Assembly (NCBI GenBank): GCA_022838705.1
Contig: JALHJZ010000003.1
Coordinates: 62,001-126,000 of the forward strand
From: Candidatus Bipolaricaulota bacterium
Lineage (GTDB): Bacteria > Bipolaricaulota > Bipolaricaulia > Bipolaricaulales > Bipolaricaulaceae
Length of the DNA: 64,000 bases
Direction: 5' to 3'
A program made the position numbers and the translations under genes. Shown here piece by piece: positions 22,824 to 30,942 of the stretch. Below the pieces are notes generated by a model. That model did not search any database. It was not told the origin of the DNA and saw only the letters and a program-made list of their open reading frames with translations. How positions within the stretch are numbered: position 1 is the stretch's first letter; each line of letters starts with the position of its first letter.

Positions 22824-23987
22824 TCAGGTCGCGGATCCCGCCTCGCGCGATGGCTCCCTCAACCCGACGGCGAGGAGGGTCGCGGGGACGAGGCAGAACG
22901 TGAGGAGGCCGAGCGCGACCTCAAGCCCCAGGAGGTCGCCGAGGTAGCCGACCACACCGATGAGGAGGGCCCCCACCCCCCAGGCGAGCCCCATCAGCAC
23001 GCCGGAGACGAGGCCCTTCTGCTCGGGGACGAGCTCCTGCCCGAGCACGACCGACACGGGGATCGAGCCGACGAGCACGGCGCCCGCCAGGGCGAGGAAC
23101 GCAAACGACAGTCCCCCATCGGTGAGGAGGAACAGGTAGAGGAGGGGGATCGCCCCTCCCACCGACCCCACAATGACCCGCTTCCGGCCGAACCGGTCGG
23201 AGAGCCGCCCCCCGACGAGATCCCCCACCGCCCCAGCCAGGGAGTACACCGTGAGGGAGAGGCTGGCCATTGCCAGGGAGGCCCCGCGCTCGGTCCACAG
23301 GACAGCGAGGAACGTGAGGTAGGATGCGCTCACGAACTCCCGCAGGGCGGCAATGCCCCACAACCGGGCGAGCTGGCCCGTGGCGCGGTGGTCGCGGAGC
23401 CGGGGCTGCCTTTCCCGCACCGGCCGCACCTCGCGGGGCAGGACCCGCACGAGGAGGGCCACGACGCCCGCCGCGGGGAGGAGGAGGAGCGGGGTGAACG
23501 CCAGGCCCAAGTTCCCCACCACCCCCGCGATGAGGAGGGGTCCGCACGCCGATCCGAGGGTGCCCCCGGCGGAGAAGAGGGCCATCGAGATCCCCCGCCG
23601 GCCATCCGTTCCCGACACGAGGGACGCCCCGGCGGGGTGGAACGCCGCTGTCCCGATCCCCGCCGCGATGAGGGCCGCCGCGACCGCCCAGTACGTGGGG
23701 AGGATCCCGAGGAGGCCCATCGCTGTGCAGGTGAGGGCCGGACCGAGGATGACGAGCCACCGCGCCCACCCTCGGTCGGCGAGCGCCCCGAGCGGGAGCT
23801 GGCCGAACGCTGACACGCTCGAACGGAACGACGACAGCACCCCGGCGGCAGCGAGGGAGATCCCGAACCGGCTGATGAGAAGGGGGAGCAGGGCCGCCAG
23901 GAACGCGCCGTACCCGTCGTTGAGCCCGTGGCCGAGGGCGAGGGGCCACGTGGGGCGGCGGCGCGGCGCGGGTTCTTCTTGGATCAC
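22824..23987 (-). CDS. MFS transporter of the fosmidomycin-resistance (Fsr) type
   Basis: 387 aa with about twelve membrane helices. The N-terminal LGHGLNDGYGAFLAALLPLL and IGTAAFHPAGASLVSG are typical of the FSR/YfnC MFS group; GAVGDLVGGRLSDRFGRKR is the MFS loop A-like motif between helices 8 and 9. It starts at a GTG overlapping the stop of the molybdenum hydroxylase gene (GTGA, 23984-23987), so the two are translationally coupled. This suggests that it moves a substrate or product of that enzyme, although family members are usually drug exporters. Confidence 0.85.
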   Translation of the reverse strand: MIQEEPAPRRRPTWPLALGHGLNDGYGAFLAALLPLLISRFGISLAAAGVLSSFRSSVSAFGQLPLGALADRGWARWLVILGPALTCTAMGLLGILPTYWAVAAALIAAGIGTAAFHPAGASLVSGTDGRRGISMALFSAGGTLGSACGPLLIAGVVGNLGLAFTPLLLLPAAGVVALLVRVLPREVRPVRERQPRLRDHRATGQLARLWGIAALREFVSASYLTFLAVLWTERGASLAMASLSLTVYSLAGAVGDLVGGRLSDRFGRKRVIVGSVGGAIPLLYLFLLTDGGLSFAFLALAGAVLVGSIPVSVVLGQELVPEQKGLVSGVLMGLAWGVGALLIGVVGYLGDLLGLEVALGLLTFCLVPATLLAVGLREPSREAGSAT

Positions 23988-26302
23988 GCGCCCTTCGCCA
24001 CCAGGTCCAGCACCCGCTCCGGGATCGCCGGGTACGCCCGCAGGCGGCCCCCGGTGGCCGACGAGACCGCGTTCGCCACCGCCGCGTGGGACGCCATGAG
24101 CGGGACCTCGCCGAGGCCTTTCGCCCCGAACGGTCCGCCCGAGTAGGGGGCCTCAACGAACGCGACCGCGATCCCCGCCGGCACGTCGCGCGCCGTCGGA
24201 ATGTGGTAGGAAGTGAACGAGGGGGCAAGGATCCGGCCATCGCGGGACGGGAGCTCCTCCATGAGGGCGTACCCGATCCCCTGCGCGATCCCGCCGATGA
24301 CCTGCCCGCGGGCGGTCGCTGGGTTCACGATCCTCCCCGAGTCGTGCACGGCCCAAAACCGGTTCACGCGCGTCTCCCCGGTGAGGAGGTCCACCTCGAC
24401 GAGGGCGATGTGGCACGCGTAGGAGTACACGAAGTAGGCGTTGCCGTGGCCCGTGGCGGGATCCCAGTCCACGGGCTTTCCTTCTGCCCACCCCGTGACC
24501 CCCATGTCCCAGTTGCGGGTCCACATCCAGCGCGCGACCTCGGCGAACGACACGGACCGAGCGGGGTCCTGCGGGTGGCAGAACCGATGACCCGCGACGG
24601 TGAACGTGGGGCACCCCAGGATCGCGCGGACAGCATCCTCGATCCGCAGCCGCAGCCGCCGCGCCGCGTCGAGGACGGCCATCCCCTGGACGGTCGTCGT
24701 GCGCGAGGCCACGGTGGGACCGGAGTCGGGAACGCGCGACGTGTCCACCGGCGCAACCCGGACCATCCCCACCGGGACCCCGAGGCCGTCGGCGGCGATC
24801 TGGACGAGCACCGTCTCCGCCCCTTGCCCCATCTCCGTCGTCCCCACGGCGAGGGTGACCGACCCGTCCGCCTCCAGCTTGAGGTAGGCCCCCGCCTTGT
24901 CGAGGAGCGGCGCCTTCGCCCCCATCCCCACCCCGTACATCACCGTCGAGACCCCGACGCCGCGGCGCTTGAACCGCTCCCGGCGGTTGAACGCCGCGAC
25001 CTCCGCCTGCACCTCCTCCCAGCGGGAGATCTCCCGCGCCTTCGCGAGGCACGCCCCAAGTCCCACCGACTCGGTAAGGACCTGGCCCGTGGCCGTCTCG
25101 TCCCCCACCCGCAGGGCATTCTTGGCGCGCAGCTCAAGCGGGTCCATCCCCAGCCGACGGGCAAGCTCGTCCATCTGCGACTCGTGGGCGAAGATGACCT
25201 GGGGGGAGCCGAACCCGCGGAACGCCCCGCAGGGCACGGTGTTCGTGGCCACGGAGTAGGCGTCCACCTTGACGTTGGGGATCCGGTACGGACCCGGGGC
25301 GTGGACCAACCCTCGCCACAGGACGGCGCTCGACAGGGTCTGGTATGCCCCCGCGTTGTAGTAGAACTCAACCTCGACCGCGGTAAGGGTCCCGTCGCGC
25401 CTGGCCCCGGTGCGGTAGCGGATGCTCCCCGGATGGCGCTTGGAGGTGGTGGCGATATCCTCAGACCGATCCAGGACGAGCTTCGCCGGCCGGCGAAGCT
25501 TCCAGGCGACGACGGCCGCCAGCGCCGCGAGGTGGCTCGGTACGTCCTCCTTGCCCCCGAACCCGCCGCCGGTGCAGGTCTGGACGATGCGGACCCGAGC
25601 CAGGGGCAGGCCGAGGACGTTCGCCACCGCGTTCTGCACGTAGAACGGGCACTGAAGGGTCCCGTACACCGTCATCCCCCCGTCCTCCGGGACGGCGACC
25701 ACCCCTTGGGGCTCGAGGTACGCATGTTCCTGGTACCCGACCTCGTACTCCCCCTCCACGATCACGTCGGCCTGGGCGAACCCTTGAGCGACGTCGCCCT
25801 TCCGGATGACCATGTGGTTGAACGCGTTCCCCTCGTCCGCCGCATCCGGGCGGGCGATCGGGGGGGCGCCATGGGCAAGGGCATCCCGGGGATCGAACAC
25901 CGCCGGAAGATCTTCGTACGCGACCCGCGCCCGTGCGGCCGCTTCCCGAGCGGCATCCCGCGTCTCCGCCGCCACGAGGGCGAGCGGTTCCCCCACATAG
26001 CGGACCACGCCCGCGGCGAGGAGCGGCATGTCGCGGTAGATGATGGGGACGATGTTCTCCCCGGGGATGTCCGCCACAGTGGCGATCCCCACCACGCCGG
26101 GGGCGGACTCCACCCCCGACAGGTCGAGGCGCACGATCCGGGCGTGGGGGCGCTCGGAGCGGATCGTCTTCACGTGGACCATCCCCGCGAACGCGAGATC
26201 ATCCGCGTAGCGGGCCTCGCCGCGCACCTTAGCCTCGGCATCGAGGCGGGGGACAGGTGTACCCACGATCGGATCGCTCTCCCCTCCACTCCGCCGCGTC
26301 AT
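23984..26302 (-). CDS. Second xanthine dehydrogenase-family molybdopterin-binding subunit, stand-alone
   Basis: 772 aa from the ATG at 26302 (AAGGAG ten bases upstream). N-terminal hammerhead domain (EARYADDLAFAGMVHVKTI), then the Mo-cofactor domain with TGGGFGGKED, CGAFRGFGSPQ and the catalytic Glu motif GPFGAKGLGEV, all in consensus form. Unlike the locus at 4246-7915, no FAD or iron-sulfur subunit gene is nearby, so it must borrow partners or be encoded apart from them. Overall similar to the XdhA-like enzymes acting on purines or nicotinate-type heterocycles. Operon with the MFS gene. Confidence 0.92.
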   Translation of the reverse strand: MTRRSGGESDPIVGTPVPRLDAEAKVRGEARYADDLAFAGMVHVKTIRSERPHARIVRLDLSGVESAPGVVGIATVADIPGENIVPIIYRDMPLLAAGVVRYVGEPLALVAAETRDAAREAAARARVAYEDLPAVFDPRDALAHGAPPIARPDAADEGNAFNHMVIRKGDVAQGFAQADVIVEGEYEVGYQEHAYLEPQGVVAVPEDGGMTVYGTLQCPFYVQNAVANVLGLPLARVRIVQTCTGGGFGGKEDVPSHLAALAAVVAWKLRRPAKLVLDRSEDIATTSKRHPGSIRYRTGARRDGTLTAVEVEFYYNAGAYQTLSSAVLWRGLVHAPGPYRIPNVKVDAYSVATNTVPCGAFRGFGSPQVIFAHESQMDELARRLGMDPLELRAKNALRVGDETATGQVLTESVGLGACLAKAREISRWEEVQAEVAAFNRRERFKRRGVGVSTVMYGVGMGAKAPLLDKAGAYLKLEADGSVTLAVGTTEMGQGAETVLVQIAADGLGVPVGMVRVAPVDTSRVPDSGPTVASRTTTVQGMAVLDAARRLRLRIEDAVRAILGCPTFTVAGHRFCHPQDPARSVSFAEVARWMWTRNWDMGVTGWAEGKPVDWDPATGHGNAYFVYSYACHIALVEVDLLTGETRVNRFWAVHDSGRIVNPATARGQVIGGIAQGIGYALMEELPSRDGRILAPSFTSYHIPTARDVPAGIAVAFVEAPYSGGPFGAKGLGEVPLMASHAAVANAVSSATGGRLRAYPAIPERVLDLVAKGA

Positions 26303-26328
26303 GGCCCCGTCGCTCCTTGAGAGAACGG

Positions 26329-26334
26329 ATTGTA
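26329..26334 (-). promoter_or_regulatory. Probable -10 box upstream of the second molybdenum hydroxylase
   Basis: Minus strand TACAAT, about 27 nt before the ATG at 26302, leaving a short leader that includes the AAGGAG site. No good -35 at normal spacing. Confidence 0.4.
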
Positions 26335-26414
26335 GCCGACGCGGTGGGGTAACGCCCTTCCGGCCGGGAGGTTGACAGGTAGCCTCCCACGAGCGACGCT
26401 CCGGGCCGATCCGG

Positions 26415-28535
26415 ATGAGCTCACGGAGCGGACTCGGGGTGTTCCTCGTCATCGGCCTCAGCGTCGTCGCGGCCGGCCAGGCGCTCGACGTGGCCATTCG
26501 CGATACCCCGTTCGCGGCCGCCCTAAGCTACGGTGGGGAACCGGTCGTCGAGGTTGGGGACGTGAGCCGATCGGCGCTCTACGTGAACGGGTGGGCCGGC
26601 CGGGTGTCCCTCATCGGCCCGCCCCGCGTGGTCGAGGATGGGGACGAAACCACGCTCACGTACCGCACCTCCGATGGTCGCACGGCGCGCGTCGCGCTCC
26701 GGCCGGTTGAGGAGGGGGCGATCCAGGTGCGGTTCTCCGTCGCGGGGAAGGCGCGCTGGGAGCGGCTCGGGATCACGCTCCGCGTGTCGGAGGGCGAGGG
26801 GTTCTACGGGCTCCTGGAACGGCCCGTCCAGGGGATCCTCCACGAGTCCTTCCCGCCCCGCGACGCGGGGTTCAACCTCCGCGGTCAAGAGGTCTGGCTG
26901 TACGTCCTCCCCACCCACGCCCTCTATAGCTCGTTCTTCGTCTCCTCCCGGGGATGGGGCCTGTACGTGGAGAGCTCGTGGCCGGGGATCTACCGGTTCG
27001 GGCGGGATGGACGGGGACGGTCCACCCCCACCCAGGTCACGATCGAATACGAGGGCCCGGAGCTCGTGGTCCGCCTCTTCGGCGGGGCAACGCCGCTTGA
27101 GGTGGTGGAGAAGTACAGCCGCACCGTGGGGACAACCGTGCTCCCCCCGGAGTGGGCGTTCGGCCCGTGGCGGTGGCGAGACGAGGTGTGGGACCTCCCC
27201 ACCTTCTACGACGGGACGCCGAACACGAGCCCGTTCAACTCGATGGTCGTCGAGGACCTCCTGCTGATGGAGGCACTGGGGATCCCCTGCTCCGTCTACG
27301 TCCTCGATCGGCCGTGGGCCGGAGGAACGATGGGCTACGGGGATCTTAAGTTCGATCCTGAACGGTTCCCGAACGCAGAAGCGATGCTCGCCTGGATGAA
27401 GGGCCGCGGCGCCCGGCCGATCCTGTGGCTCGGGCCGTGGGTCCTCGATGCGCTGCGGGCGGAGGCGGTGGCGCAGGGATACCACGTGCGAAAGCGGATC
27501 CCGTATCCCCCACGCGCGGCGCTCCTTGACTTCACCTCCCGCGACGCGATCGCGTGGTGGCAGGGGCTCCTCGCCCCGCTCCTCGACCTCGGAATCGCCG
27601 GGTTCAAGCTCGACCGGGGCGACGAGGATGTCCCCGACGGTCTCCTCTTCTCCGGCTCCTACGCCGATGGGACGAGCTACCGCGAGGGGCACAACGCCTA
27701 CCCCTTATGGTTTGCCCGGGCCGCCGCCGGGGCTCTTCCCAACCCCGCCGACTCCCTCCTCTTCGTCCGCGCCGGTTGGATCGGGACCTCGACCTACGCG
27801 ATCGCGTGGGGTGGGGATCCGGCGTCGAACGAGTGGGGCCTGCGGAACTCGGTCCTCGCCCTCCAGCGGGCGGCGGCGATCAACTTCCCGATCTGGGGCT
27901 CGGACACGGGCGGGTACACGGGCCGGCCGTCGCGGGAGGTCCTCGCGCGCTGGCTCGCTTTCTCCGCGTTCTGCCCCCTGATGGAGGTCGGGCCAATGGC
28001 GAACCTCGCCCCGTGGAGCTTTCCCCCCGATGGCGTCTCGGCGCGGGTGGGTGCCCAGGGGTACAAGTTCACCCCGACCTACGACGAGGAGCTCGTCGCG
28101 ATCTGGATCCTTTACGCCCGGCTCCACGACGATCTCCGCGCCTACACCTATGCCCAGGCGGTGGCCGCCCACGAGCGGGGCACGCCGATCGTGCGGCCGC
28201 TCGTGTTCGTCCATCCCGACCGGCCGGAATACGTGGACCTCTGGGAGACGTACCTCTATGGGCCCGACCTCCTCGTGCGCCCGGTGTGGGAACCCGGGGC
28301 AACATCGGTCACGGTCCACATCCCACCTGGGGAGTGGCGCGACCTATGGACGGGGGAGGAGTGGGTGGGGCCGCGGACCGTCGCGGTCGAGGCCCCGCTC
28401 TACGCTATCCCGGCTTACGTTCGGGTGGAAAGCGACCTTGACCACCTCGACCTTTCGACCCGGTGGGCGGAGGCCCAAAAGCGCGCTCGGTCGCGGCCCG
28501 ACCTCGGTTCGCTCCTCCCGGCCCACGGGTGGTGA
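26415..28535 (+). CDS. Secreted glycoside hydrolase family 31
   Basis: 706 aa. Signal peptide of about 22 residues (FLVIGLSVVAAGQA). N-terminal beta domain to ~residue 230, then the catalytic barrel beginning LPPEWAFGPWRWRDEVW, with the nucleophile Asp400 in GFKLDRGDED and the acid/base Asp468 in WGGDPASNEWG, and C-terminal beta domains (VRPLVFVHPD, GPDLLVRPV, PGEWRDLWTGEEW). GH31 enzymes are alpha-glucosidases, alpha-xylosidases or sulfoquinovosidases; which applies here is not clear. A TTGACA at 26372 could be its -35. It converges with clpP, leaving only 7 nt between stops. Confidence 0.92.
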   Translation: MSSRSGLGVFLVIGLSVVAAGQALDVAIRDTPFAAALSYGGEPVVEVGDVSRSALYVNGWAGRVSLIGPPRVVEDGDETTLTYRTSDGRTARVALRPVEEGAIQVRFSVAGKARWERLGITLRVSEGEGFYGLLERPVQGILHESFPPRDAGFNLRGQEVWLYVLPTHALYSSFFVSSRGWGLYVESSWPGIYRFGRDGRGRSTPTQVTIEYEGPELVVRLFGGATPLEVVEKYSRTVGTTVLPPEWAFGPWRWRDEVWDLPTFYDGTPNTSPFNSMVVEDLLLMEALGIPCSVYVLDRPWAGGTMGYGDLKFDPERFPNAEAMLAWMKGRGARPILWLGPWVLDALRAEAVAQGYHVRKRIPYPPRAALLDFTSRDAIAWWQGLLAPLLDLGIAGFKLDRGDEDVPDGLLFSGSYADGTSYREGHNAYPLWFARAAAGALPNPADSLLFVRAGWIGTSTYAIAWGGDPASNEWGLRNSVLALQRAAAINFPIWGSDTGGYTGRPSREVLARWLAFSAFCPLMEVGPMANLAPWSFPPDGVSARVGAQGYKFTPTYDEELVAIWILYARLHDDLRAYTYAQAVAAHERGTPIVRPLVFVHPDRPEYVDLWETYLYGPDLLVRPVWEPGATSVTVHIPPGEWRDLWTGEEWVGPRTVAVEAPLYAIPAYVRVESDLDHLDLSTRWAEAQKRARSRPDLGSLLPAHGW

Positions 28536-28542
28536 GGAGCTG

Positions 28543-29154
28543 CTAGCGGCGGGGTGGGATGATCTCGTCCACGATCCCGTACGCCTTCGCTTCCTCGGCG
28601 CTCATCCAGAAGTCGCGGTCCGTGTCCTTCTCGATCTTCTCCTTGGGTTGGCCGGTGTGCTTGGCCAAGATCTCGTTCACCCGATCGCGGGTCTTCATGA
28701 TCTCGTCAGCGTAGATCTTGACATCAATCGCCTGGCCGCCGACGCCGGACACCCACGGCTGGTGGATGAGGATCTTCGAGTTGGGGAGCGAGAACCTCTT
28801 CCCCTTGGCCCCGCCGGCGAGGATGATCGCCGCGGCCGAGGCGGCCACCCCGACGCAGATCGTGCGCACCGGGCACTTCGTGGTCTGCATCGTGTCGTAG
28901 ATCGCGAGCGCCGCCGACACGTCGCCCCCCGGGCTGTTAATGTAGAGCTGGATGTCCTTCTCCGGGTCCTCGGCCTCGAGGCTCAAGATCTGGGACACGA
29001 TCCACTCCGCCCCCACGTACTGCATGACCCGTCCCGGCGCCCCGGTGACGATCGTCCCGGACAGGAAGATGATCCGGTCGGCGAACAGCCGCGCCAGGAC
29101 CTGGTCGTAGTAGGACATCAGGCGTTCCTGCTCAGTGAACCTCTGCATCTTCAT
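28543..29154 (-). CDS. clpP: ATP-dependent Clp protease proteolytic subunit
   Basis: 203 aa from the ATG at 29154, preceded by GAGGAGG and overlapping the tig stop as ATGA. Serine peptidase S14 with Ser106 (GVAASAAA), His131 (LIHQP) and Asp177 (EKDTDRD). The oligomer-forming YINSPGGDVSAALAIYDTM is present. It forms the barrel of ClpXP/ClpAP. The usual clpX gene does not follow; the next gene downstream is the convergent GH31. Confidence 0.96.
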   Translation of the reverse strand: MKMQRFTEQERLMSYYDQVLARLFADRIIFLSGTIVTGAPGRVMQYVGAEWIVSQILSLEAEDPEKDIQLYINSPGGDVSAALAIYDTMQTTKCPVRTICVGVAASAAAIILAGGAKGKRFSLPNSKILIHQPWVSGVGGQAIDVKIYADEIMKTRDRVNEILAKHTGQPKEKIEKDTDRDFWMSAEEAKAYGIVDEIIPPRR

Positions 29155-30254
29155 TCGTGCCTCCTCGCTTGGGAGATGACCCAGTCCGCGGCCTTCTCCA
29201 GGACGAGCGCGACCCACACCGCGCTCTCCTCGCGGCCCTGCTCCTCAGCCCGCCGCTTCACTTCGTCCTCGTCCGGTCGGAGGCCCTTTGCCTCCGCCAC
29301 CCGCTGGGCGACGATCTCCCGCCGCAGCTTGCGCCGCACTGCCTCCTCCAACCGCGGCCTCTGGTCGGCATGGAGCCGCAGCTCCTTCAGCTCCGCAGCG
29401 ACGGCCTCGGCGAGGAGGGTGGGGGGGACCTCGATCCCGAGGGCATCGGCCGCCGCATCGAGCGCCGCCAGCCGGCGCGCCTGCAACCGCCGTGCCTCCG
29501 CGACCCGCCCGAGCTCCTCGCGCACCGCCTGCTCGAACGCCTCCCACGAGGGGTGCCCGTAGCTCCCGGCTGCCTCCTCCTGGGTGGGGAGGAGGAGCCG
29601 GTACACCCCGGTCACGGAGAACACCTCCGACCGGCCGCCCTCCTCGGTGAGGGTGACCCGTTCCCCGGCCCTCACCCCCAGAAGCTGGCGCCCGATGGGG
29701 CGGGACGCGGTGGCCTCGCCCTCCCAATCCCGGCCGGCCCGTTCAAGGCGGACCACGTCGCCCTCCGTGGCCGGCCCGTCCTTCGGTTCGAGCACCGCTG
29801 CCTCGCGGCGCAGGTCGGCGAGCACAGCCTGGACTTCGTCGTCCGTGACCTCCGCTGGCGGGGGCTCCGGGACCTCCACCGCCAGGTCATCGGGGATCAC
29901 CACTTCGGGGAGGACAGCGAACCTGACCCGGAACGCAAGGCGCTCGCCCGGCGTAAACGCGGTCGTCTCCACGGCCGGCGTGGTGACCGGATGCAGGTCC
30001 AACTCCCCCAGCGCCCGGGAGAGCCACTCCCGGATCAGATCTTCCTTGAGGTCGCGGGCGAACTCGTCCGGGCCGTACTGGCGGAGGATGAGGTCCTCGG
30101 GGGCCTTGCCGGGGCGGAACCCGGGCACGGTGAGCTGAGCCCGGGCCGCGGCGAGGAGGTCCTGTTCCTTCTTCCGGATCTCCTCCGCTGGCACCTCGAT
30201 GGAGAGCACGACCTCGCTCCCCTCACGTTCGACGGTAAACCCTCCCTCGGTCAC
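29151..30254 (-). CDS. tig: Trigger factor
   Basis: 367 aa against about 430 in E. coli. N-terminal ribosome-binding domain with the signature VPGFRPGKAPEDLILRQYG near residues 43-62 (GFRxGKxP). The middle PPIase domain is shortened: from about residue 157 a compressed FKBP-like segment (GDVVRLER...LLGVRAGERVTL) of some 60 residues replaces the normal ~90. The C-terminal chaperone arms (225-367) are intact. GTG start at 30254 has no Shine-Dalgarno but a perfect -10 just upstream. Acts on nascent chains; paired with clpP. Confidence 0.9.
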   Translation of the reverse strand: MTEGGFTVEREGSEVVLSIEVPAEEIRKKEQDLLAAARAQLTVPGFRPGKAPEDLILRQYGPDEFARDLKEDLIREWLSRALGELDLHPVTTPAVETTAFTPGERLAFRVRFAVLPEVVIPDDLAVEVPEPPPAEVTDDEVQAVLADLRREAAVLEPKDGPATEGDVVRLERAGRDWEGEATASRPIGRQLLGVRAGERVTLTEEGGRSEVFSVTGVYRLLLPTQEEAAGSYGHPSWEAFEQAVREELGRVAEARRLQARRLAALDAAADALGIEVPPTLLAEAVAAELKELRLHADQRPRLEEAVRRKLRREIVAQRVAEAKGLRPDEDEVKRRAEEQGREESAVWVALVLEKAADWVISQARRHE

Positions 30255-30262
30255 AGCACGAG

Positions 30263-30268
30263 ATTATA
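30263..30268 (-). promoter_or_regulatory. -10 box of the tig-clpP operon, leaderless arrangement
   Basis: Minus strand TATAAT, 8 nt before the GTG of tig. No convincing -35 at 16-18 nt. Confidence 0.6.
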
Positions 30269-30273
30269 GCCGC

Positions 30274-30942
30274 CTACCCCCACAACCCGGAGAGGAGGGC
30301 CCACCGAAGCCCGATCAGGCGGAACGCGATCGCTTCCGCACCGGTGAACACGACCTGCAGGACCCCGAGGAAGAGGAGGGCCACCACGATCACCAACCCA
30401 AACTGCTCCCAGCGCAGAAGCGCGAGCCGCCACCGCACGGGGAGGAAGTAGGCGAGGACCTTCGAGCCATCGAGAGGGGGGACGGGGAGGAGGTTGAACA
30501 GCCCCAGCACGAGGGAGAGGAGGACGATCAGGGCGACGAACGCGAGCACGTAAGCGTTCCTCACCCCGAGGGCGACGAGGCCGCGGCCGAGCCCCGCCGC
30601 GACGAGGGCCATCGCGAAGTTCGCCCCCGGCCCCGCCAGGCTCACGTAGAGCGTCCCCTTCCACGTGTCGCGGAAGTAGTACGGGTTGATCGGGACCGGC
30701 TTCGCCCACCCGAACACGACCAGGCGCCCGCCGATGAACTGCTGAAGGAGCAGAAGCCCCAGCGGGAGGATCACGGAACCCATCGGGTCGAGGTGCTTAA
30801 TCGGGTTCAGGGTGAGCCGCCCCGCTGCCTTGGCCGTGGGATCGCCGAGCCTCCACGCCACGTAGCCGTGGGCCACCTCATGGGGGATCACGCACAAGAA
30901 GAGCGCGGCGAGGGCGAGCAGCCCGTAGATGAGCTCGATCAT
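30274..30942 (-). CDS. Site-2 protease family membrane metalloprotease (M50, YwhC-like)
   Basis: 222 aa, almost wholly membrane-embedded. The zinc site HEVAH lies at residues 21-25, and the second conserved site NLLPVPPLDGSK (Asp near residue 160) completes it. No PDZ domain, so it belongs to the small S2P group also called YwhC/Rv1539-like rather than RseP. It cleaves membrane-spanning substrates, identity unknown. Its ATG overlaps the rqcH stop by 4 nt. Confidence 0.9.
   Translation of the reverse strand: MIELIYGLLALAALFLCVIPHEVAHGYVAWRLGDPTAKAAGRLTLNPIKHLDPMGSVILPLGLLLLQQFIGGRLVVFGWAKPVPINPYYFRDTWKGTLYVSLAGPGANFAMALVAAGLGRGLVALGVRNAYVLAFVALIVLLSLVLGLFNLLPVPPLDGSKVLAYFLPVRWRLALLRWEQFGLVIVVALLFLGVLQVVFTGAEAIAFRLIGLRWALLSGLWG

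Noticed and set aside
24086..26320. 744-aa plus-strand frame over the molybdenum hydroxylase
   Set aside because: Shadow frame, His/Arg/Pro-rich, no motif, while the minus strand has all Mo-site motifs.
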